Shown here piece by piece: positions 5,576 through 11,367 of a stretch of 13,771 nt of DNA. Made by a program: the position numbers and the translations under genes. The stretch is from Armatimonadota bacterium (lineage in GTDB: Bacteria > Sysuimicrobiota > Sysuimicrobiia > Sysuimicrobiales > JACQTN01): the NCBI GenBank assembly GCA_016210785.1, contig JACQTN010000436.1, positions 1-13,771 on the forward strand. The letters run 5' to 3'. The notes under the pieces are model-generated. The model was not told the DNA's origin. It searched no databases and saw only the letters and a list, made by a program, of their open reading frames with translations. Within the stretch, counting starts at the first letter, position 1, and each line of letters starts with the position of its first letter.

Positions 5576-7677
5576 GCCCCCACTCTCCGCTCGACGGCGG
5601 CCACCGCCTGCTGGGCCAGCGTTCGCAACTCATGATTCTTGGCACGGAAGAACAGGCTCCTGCGGCCCGCCAGCCGTCGGAGCACCGGCAGTGCCGCGTG
5701 GGAGCCGAGGCGGGCCAGGGCCTGAATCGTTTCTCGCCTGAGCGGATAGTCCCGCAGCAACGGGTCCCACCGCTCGAGGATCTGCACCAGGACCGGCACA
5801 GCCAGGTCATTGCCGGAAACCCCGAGCCACCGTGCTGCCTGCCGGCGGGTCTCCTCGTCGGGCTTCTGCAGGAGTTTGGTCAGGATGGCGATGGCCTCCG
5901 GAGAATCCCGCTGCGCCAACACCCGCATGGTCTCCTTGCGCACCCGAGCATCCTGATGCTCGAGGGTCTCCTCGAGATATCGCAGGACGGCAGGATCGGA
6001 CAGCTCGCCGAGAATGCCGACGATATTCCGAACGACGTACCACCGGGGATCCGCGAGTTTGGAGGTGAGAGCGGGCACCCGGTTCTCCCCGATGCGGACC
6101 AGGACGGCGCAGATCGTGCGCCTGATTCCTATCCGCTCCTCATCGGTGAGCTGATCAAGCAAGTGACCCAACACATCGTCCTTGTACTCCTCAAAGAACC
6201 GATAGACCTCCGAGATTCCCCGGTCCCGGCCGGCCTCCCCGGCGTTCAACCACTCCACCAGAGACCGGATCAGGTCCCGCGTCAACAGACGGCCGATGGC
6301 CGACCGTGCGATTTCGCCGCGCTCCTCGGGCAGGTTGTCGGCGAGGGTGCGCAGGCTGTGCATCATCCGCAGCAATACGCGATAGTTGCCCTCCGCAACC
6401 GCCAGCGAGAGCCCGGCGACCAGGAGATCCACGAGCGATTCGAAGCGGGCGCGGTCATCCAGGTGCTGCAGCAGGTCGAACGCGGTCTCGATGGCCTCCA
6501 CCCGAGCCATCCTTTCATCGAGGCCCACCAGCGCCCGCCTGGCCTCGGCCACCAGATCGGCCGACGGAGGTCCAACCTCTTCTGGCCGCCCGGCCAGCAC
6601 CGCGCCCAGCTCCGAGTCCAGCGGGAGCCCCTGCACTCCGTCCAGGGGCAGGGCGGCGAGATCGATGACGACGCCGCGGGGAGCCAGGACCCGCTGAGCG
6701 GACTCAATGATCTGCCGGGCGAGCGCAGGCGCCCATCCCAGGCTCACCGCCACCGCCTCCGCGACCTCCTGGCTATCCCCCGGGTGCGCGAACGCATCAA
6801 AGACGACTCGACGGAGGTCATCTTCCGCGAGGTGCTGGAGAAGGGCCAACGCCAGCGGATCCCGACCGGCCTTCCGCACGATGAGCCCGCGCAGCGGTGG
6901 GCCCAGCGGTTCCTGGAGCATGAGGACGGCCCGCGCCAGGCTGTCGTAGATTCGCGCCCCATCCTCGGGAAGCTCGTCCACGATGATCCGGTCCAGGGTG
7001 CGCATCCCCTGAAACATGGCCTCCAGCTTCTGCTGCTGTCCATCGTCGGTCATGGACTTGAGGAGGACGCCGAAGGTTTCCTCCAGGAACCGGGCGATCT
7101 GAGGTGGTTCTCCCTTCAATGCGGCCAGCAGTTCCTCGCGGTTCTCAAGAAACAGCGGTGCCCGCCCCAGGATGGCGCTGAGCATCTCATCGTCGACAAA
7201 GCTGACTTCGTCCGGGGGCAGCGTCAGCTCGTAGACCGTGATGTGACCCACCCCTCGCTGCCAGAGCAGGTGGGCAACCCCGCCCAGGCGGCGCACGGTA
7301 TCACGGGTCATCACCAGGATGGACAGGAGGTGTTGGACCTCGACGGGAACGGCACCGGGCAGGATCGTGAGGCGCCGGATCTGGCGGGCGTACATGCTGA
7401 AGATCATGCCCGTCAGGACATCCTCCATCTGCTCCTCTTCTTCCAGGAAATTGAAGGAGACGGTGTACCGGTTGATGTTCGCGATGAGGGGGCCATGCTT
7501 GCCCAGGTAGACGTTCAGCGGACCTTCCAGCACGCTCAGGCATTCCTGGGTCAGGCCGTGCTCGGGCGAGTACATGCGGGAGGCTTTGAAGGCAGCATTG
7601 AAGCGCTTGAGGACACCGATCGCCTCCTCAAGCCGCTCTCCTCTTGCCTTCGTCTCCGCGTCGGGGGTGACCGCCAC
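5572..7677 (-). CDS. HEAT-repeat protein, copy 2, with N-terminal domain shared with HD-GYP partners
   Basis: This 701-residue soluble protein has no recognisable catalytic motif and is probably a scaffold or regulator of the adjacent HD-GYP enzyme. Residues about 18-150 resemble the N-terminal domain of the HD-GYP proteins (VLKRFNAAFKASRMYSPEH; ending GGVAHLLWQRGVGHITV). The middle, about 165-510, is alpha-helical and aligns with HEAT copy 1 (DRIIVDELPEDGARIYDSLA against DRAILDQPLDDQPTLYRNLA). A Pro/Gly-rich linker lies near 332-372. HEAT-like repeats fill about 515-695, including DPRWYVVRNIVGILGEL and ARVRKETMRVLAQ. The start is GTG 7677, with GAGGG 7 bases upstream; an in-frame TGA near 7707 excludes a longer form. 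It starts 66 bases after HD-GYP copy 1 and overlaps HD-GYP copy 2 by four bases. The function is not established. Confidence 0.85.
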   Translation of the reverse strand: MAVTPDAETKARGERLEEAIGVLKRFNAAFKASRMYSPEHGLTQECLSVLEGPLNVYLGKHGPLIANINRYTVSFNFLEEEEQMEDVLTGMIFSMYARQIRRLTILPGAVPVEVQHLLSILVMTRDTVRRLGGVAHLLWQRGVGHITVYELTLPPDEVSFVDDEMLSAILGRAPLFLENREELLAALKGEPPQIARFLEETFGVLLKSMTDDGQQQKLEAMFQGMRTLDRIIVDELPEDGARIYDSLARAVLMLQEPLGPPLRGLIVRKAGRDPLALALLQHLAEDDLRRVVFDAFAHPGDSQEVAEAVAVSLGWAPALARQIIESAQRVLAPRGVVIDLAALPLDGVQGLPLDSELGAVLAGRPEEVGPPSADLVAEARRALVGLDERMARVEAIETAFDLLQHLDDRARFESLVDLLVAGLSLAVAEGNYRVLLRMMHSLRTLADNLPEERGEIARSAIGRLLTRDLIRSLVEWLNAGEAGRDRGISEVYRFFEEYKDDVLGHLLDQLTDEERIGIRRTICAVLVRIGENRVPALTSKLADPRWYVVRNIVGILGELSDPAVLRYLEETLEHQDARVRKETMRVLAQRDSPEAIAILTKLLQKPDEETRRQAARWLGVSGNDLAVPVLVQILERWDPLLRDYPLRRETIQALARLGSHAALPVLRRLAGRRSLFFRAKNHELRTLAQQAVAAVERRVGA

Positions 7678-7743
7678 GTTCGCGCCCTCGTCTCCAGATC
7701 CTCATCCATCGGCACTTCTGGATCGAGTTCCAAATTTCCTGCA

Positions 7744-9165
7744 TCACACATAGGCCAGCACGTTCACCCTGGCCTCCAGGGGATCGACGCACTGGACCAC
7801 CTGCCGGGTGTCCTCAGCCGCATTGACAATGAAGGGGTCCACGTCCTCCCCGGAGGGACCGCGGATGACCTTGACCTGCGGACGGAACACGTCTTCCTCC
7901 CTGGTGCGGACGACGACCGCCAGCTCCCCGGTGTCCAGGACGACCACCGAGCCGGCCGGGTAGAGCCCCAGCAGCCGGACAAAGAGGCGGGCCAGCGTGG
8001 GATCGAACATCTGACCGGCCCGAGAAAGGATCATCTTCATGGCCATATCCGGCAGCATGGGCCGCCGGTAGACGCGCCGGGAGGAGGTGACGGCTTCGTA
8101 GAAGTCGGCGATCTGCACGATCCGCGAAAAGAGATGGGGGCGGTCCTTCGCGGCGATCTGGGGGTAGCCGGTCAGATCGTAGTGGGCATGGTGCTCGAAC
8201 GCCACGACCATGGCGATACGCGCCAGACCAGGCAGTTTCTGCAGCAGGTGTGCTCCATATATAGGGTGGCGATTGATGAGATCCCGCTCTCGCGGCGTCA
8301 GCACACCCGGCTTGGTGATCACCTGCCACGGCACCCTGACCTTCCCCAGGTCGTGAAGAAGAGCGGCGATGCCGAGCGCAAAGATCTGAGGGCGGTCCAG
8401 GCTGAGGCGCGTGCCCATGAGCACGGAAAGGACGCACACGTTCACGCAGTGGTGCGAAGTGTCCTCATCGTACCGCTTGAGCGAGTTGAATCCCAGGAAG
8501 GCGAACCGGTCCTGGACGACCACATCCACCATGGCGTTGATGAAAAGGCGTGCCTTGCGCAGGTCGAGAGGAAGTCCCTCGCTCGCCGCGTAGTCGAACT
8601 CGTATGCGCTGCGCAGGGCAACCCGGTAGACCTCGGCCACATCGATCTCCGCCCTGGGTTTCTCCAGGAGAACGTTGCGACGAGGAAGGGCGGTGATGCT
8701 GGCAACTCCCTTCTCTTTCAGCGCGCCGGCCACACCGCCCATCTCCCGGAGGGCGCGTGGATGCGTGTGGAGCACATCGACAAAGCGTTCGATCTCGGAA
8801 CCCTCGATCCCGCGGTGGAACTCGAAACCACCGATGTCGATCTGTTTGAGCTCCATGAGCAGCGGATAGAGAAGGAAGCTTTCCTCGAGGAGGAGGCGAT
8901 TCTCCCAGAAGAAGGTATCCTCGTAGATGTGGAACCTCACCACTGGCTGCGCAAGCAGCAGGTCGGTGAGCACGTCTGTGAGCTGGCTGGTGATCTCGGC
9001 CATCGCGGGGTGACCAACGGGGTAGAGATGCCGCTGGCGTTTAGCCGCGGCCAGGAGCCGCAATACCGTCCCCACGCGCCGCCACCCTCGCCTGGCGGCA
9101 CCCGGTCTGCCGGACCACAGCGAGGGCGGGGAGTCCATCGCTGGAGGCTGACGCTCGACGCTCAT
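7744..9165 (-). CDS. HD-GYP-type phosphodiesterase, copy 1 (predicted cyclic-di-GMP hydrolase)
   Basis: This 473-residue protein has the same architecture as HD-GYP copy 2. A Pro/Arg-rich tail (1-30) precedes the shared N-terminal domain (about 30-160: VLRLLAAAKRQRHLYPVGHP; later GGVAGALKEKGVASIT). The HD-GYP domain (about 200-390) has Asp235-x3-His239 in DTSHHCVNV, His271-Asp272 with LGK, His300, His325-His326 and YDLTGYP (329-335), and ADFYEAVTSSRRVYR around Asp354. Position 235 is Asp where copy 2 has Glu. The C-terminal beta-rich domain (about 400-473: GSVVVLDTGELAVVV) matches copy 2. The start is ATG 9165 with GGAGGG 5 bases before it. It follows HEAT copy 1 by 34 bases. The metal-binding set suggests an active cyclic-di-GMP phosphodiesterase; this is inferred from the family, not shown. 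Confidence 0.9.
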   Translation of the reverse strand: MSVERQPPAMDSPPSLWSGRPGAARRGWRRVGTVLRLLAAAKRQRHLYPVGHPAMAEITSQLTDVLTDLLLAQPVVRFHIYEDTFFWENRLLLEESFLLYPLLMELKQIDIGGFEFHRGIEGSEIERFVDVLHTHPRALREMGGVAGALKEKGVASITALPRRNVLLEKPRAEIDVAEVYRVALRSAYEFDYAASEGLPLDLRKARLFINAMVDVVVQDRFAFLGFNSLKRYDEDTSHHCVNVCVLSVLMGTRLSLDRPQIFALGIAALLHDLGKVRVPWQVITKPGVLTPRERDLINRHPIYGAHLLQKLPGLARIAMVVAFEHHAHYDLTGYPQIAAKDRPHLFSRIVQIADFYEAVTSSRRVYRRPMLPDMAMKMILSRAGQMFDPTLARLFVRLLGLYPAGSVVVLDTGELAVVVRTREEDVFRPQVKVIRGPSGEDVDPFIVNAAEDTRQVVQCVDPLEARVNVLAYV

Positions 9166-9170
9166 ACCTT

Positions 9171-9176
9171 CCCTCC
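9171..9176 (-). promoter_or_regulatory. Ribosome binding site of HD-GYP copy 1
   Basis: GGAGGG on the minus strand, 5 bases before the ATG at 9165. It favours this ATG over the later in-frame Met at residue 10. Confidence 0.7.
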
Positions 9177-9199
9177 CACGGCACAGCGACCCGGCCGAT

Positions 9200-11314
9200 T
9201 CAACGGCTCACGTTCACACGATCGGGTGGTTCCGCCGGTTGGCTGGTGCGCTGGAGCGCCTCCAGGGCATACCGGGCGGTTCGCCTCAGTTCCCGGGCTG
9301 GCGCTCCAAAGGCAAAGCGCCTGCGCGCAATGCGCTCCAGGTAAGGGACAGCCTCCGTGGCGCCGATGCGCGCCAGCGTTCGAATCGCCGCCTTCTTGAC
9401 GTCTAACGTGCGGTAGAGTGGATCCGAATGGAGCACGATCTGTAGGATGGAGGACACGGCCTGGCTGGGACGTTCGCCGTTAATCCGCAGCAGCACCGCC
9501 TGCTTGATCCGCGGGTCCGGATCCTGCAGCCCCTCCAGGAGCACTTCCTGCGCCTCGGGGGTCCTGATCCGGGCCAGGGCTTCCACCACCTCACGGCGTA
9601 CCCGGTACTCGGGGTGCTTGAGCGCGGTCGCCAGGCAGGGAAGCACCTCCGGAACCGCGATGCGTCCCATGATGGTCACAACATTGCGCACCAGGTGCCA
9701 GCGCTGGTCGGCGACATGGCGGCCGATGACCTGGACGTGCTCCCGGCCCCAGCGGGCGAGGAGATCACACAGCAGCGCTCGCACCGCCCGCTGAGGCTCC
9801 TTGCCCAGGCGCTGGATCAACGGGATGATCAGCTCATCGCTGATCGGCTCCAGACAGGCAGAGATCGCGTCGCCGGCGGCAGTCCCCCGCTGTTCCCACA
9901 GCGCAGTCAGCAGCTGCTCCACGAGCCGCTCATCGACCAGACGCAGGAGCATGTCCCGGGTGAGGTCGCTGCGGGGGCCCGTCGGGCCCGTCGCCAGCCT
10001 CTTTAAGGTTCGCAGGACCAGGGAGAGCATCCGGTAATCGCTGCGCTCGAGGAGACCGGGAAACTGTTCTTCCAGAACCCGGGCGGCGGCGACAAAGCTT
10101 TCCAAATCCTCCTCTTGCAGGAGGAGATCCACATGGGTGGCAAGAGCCTCCGCGGCAACCGAGGCGGCAGTGACGTCCTTCCCCAGAGCCACCAACTCGT
10201 CGATCGCTTCGTCCGTCACCGCCACCATGTCATCCGTGACGGGCAGATCCTGCTCTATATCCACCCGCTTGGCGGGGCCTGCGGGCATCTCCGGCTCGGC
10301 GGCTGACAGGCTCTCGATCACGTCGGGAGGAAGGTGGGTCTGCCCCAGCCGGGTCAGCTCCTGCGCCACCCCTTCCAGGACCTCCTGGCTCCGGCCTGTG
10401 CCCTCCCGGAACGCCCGGGTCATGTCCCCGAGCAGGGACACCATCTGGCTCGGCGACAGGCTGCTGACCATCAGCCGGCCCAGTTCCTGGCTGGAGAGCT
10501 GCTCCAGCACCGACATCGCAGCCTCGTCCCGGCTCCCCCCGGCCAAAAGGACCTTCCCCACCAGGGAGCGGATCGGGTCCTCCAGGAGGAGCTGCGCCTG
10601 CGCGAGGTTCCGGTACAGAGTCGGCTGGTCGTCGAGCGGCTGGTCGAGGATGGCCCGGTCGATGACCCGGAGCGCATGGGAGACCTGCTCGCCGATCTGC
10701 CGTTCGTCGGCCGTGTCGCCGTGCCGGGTGGCGAACTCGTGAACGTTACCGATGAGTCTGGCCGCCTCCTCCGGTCCCTCCCTGATGGAGTCCAGAATCA
10801 TGTCTCGCTCTTGCGGGGAGAGACGCCGCTGACCGAACAGCGCGTGCACCGCGTCGGTGGGTTGAACCTCCTCCTCGATCAGTTGCTCGAGAGACACCTC
10901 CCGGACCTGGACCGTATAAATCCGGCGCTCCCAGAGCAGGTGTTCGAGCCCCCCGGCCTCTTCCAGGTCTGACCGCTCCATGGTGACGATATCCAGGAAG
11001 CCCAGTATGTCCGCGTCCTGGACCTCCGGGAGGAACGTGACCTGCGCGAGATTATACGCGTAGAAATAGAGGGCAAGGCGGGAGAGACCTTCCAGCGCCA
11101 CCTCCTCTCCATCCACGCGAAAGTTGTCCTTGGTAATCCCAAGGGCGAGCACGCCGTGGCTCTCCATGAACCGGCGCAACTCGCTGAGGAAGCGGGGGAG
11201 TTGCTGATCGACGGCAGCGTGGTGGGCACCATAGAGCCGGGCGGCCACAACGAGCGTGTTGAGCCGCCAGAGAACTCTCTCCGCCTCCGGCCTGAATTCC
11301 TCCATGCCCAGCAC
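9200..11314 (-). CDS. HEAT-repeat protein, copy 1, with N-terminal domain shared with HD-GYP partners
   Basis: This 704-residue soluble protein is a paralogue of HEAT copy 2. Residues about 10-140 carry the shared N-terminal domain (VLWRLNTLVVAARLYGAHH; ending GGLEHLLWERRIYTVQV). The middle region (150-330) aligns with copy 2 and is followed by an Ala/Pro/acidic linker at about 335-375. HEAT-like repeats occupy about 505-690 (DQRWHLVRNVVTIMGRI, YRVRREVVEALARI, KKAAIRTLARIGATEAVPYL). No enzymatic motif or membrane segment is seen, so a scaffold or partner-binding role is the reasonable guess. The start is uncertain: GTG 11314 or ATG 11305, neither with a strong ribosome site. It lies 53 bases after the valS stop and 34 bases before HD-GYP copy 1, consistent with one transcript. 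Confidence 0.85.
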   Translation of the reverse strand: MLGMEEFRPEAERVLWRLNTLVVAARLYGAHHAAVDQQLPRFLSELRRFMESHGVLALGITKDNFRVDGEEVALEGLSRLALYFYAYNLAQVTFLPEVQDADILGFLDIVTMERSDLEEAGGLEHLLWERRIYTVQVREVSLEQLIEEEVQPTDAVHALFGQRRLSPQERDMILDSIREGPEEAARLIGNVHEFATRHGDTADERQIGEQVSHALRVIDRAILDQPLDDQPTLYRNLAQAQLLLEDPIRSLVGKVLLAGGSRDEAAMSVLEQLSSQELGRLMVSSLSPSQMVSLLGDMTRAFREGTGRSQEVLEGVAQELTRLGQTHLPPDVIESLSAAEPEMPAGPAKRVDIEQDLPVTDDMVAVTDEAIDELVALGKDVTAASVAAEALATHVDLLLQEEDLESFVAAARVLEEQFPGLLERSDYRMLSLVLRTLKRLATGPTGPRSDLTRDMLLRLVDERLVEQLLTALWEQRGTAAGDAISACLEPISDELIIPLIQRLGKEPQRAVRALLCDLLARWGREHVQVIGRHVADQRWHLVRNVVTIMGRIAVPEVLPCLATALKHPEYRVRREVVEALARIRTPEAQEVLLEGLQDPDPRIKQAVLLRINGERPSQAVSSILQIVLHSDPLYRTLDVKKAAIRTLARIGATEAVPYLERIARRRFAFGAPARELRRTARYALEALQRTSQPAEPPDRVNVSR

Positions 11315-11367
11315 CGCCCCGCGCAGAGCGCTCAGACCCCGGGCACTATTTCACAGGCGACGCGCCG

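Noticed and set aside
5632..9399. A 1255-codon open frame on the plus strand, antisense to four genes
   Set aside because: It runs opposite HEAT 1 (its 3' end), HD-GYP 1, HEAT 2 and the junction with HD-GYP 2, crossing gene boundaries. Its product is rich in His, Gln, Arg and Gly with no domain, as expected for the antisense frame of GC-rich genes.
11315..11367. Possible terminator or promoter between valS and HEAT copy 1
   Set aside because: Only a short GAGCGCTC palindrome is present, with no T tract and no paired -35/-10 boxes, so read-through is the simpler reading.
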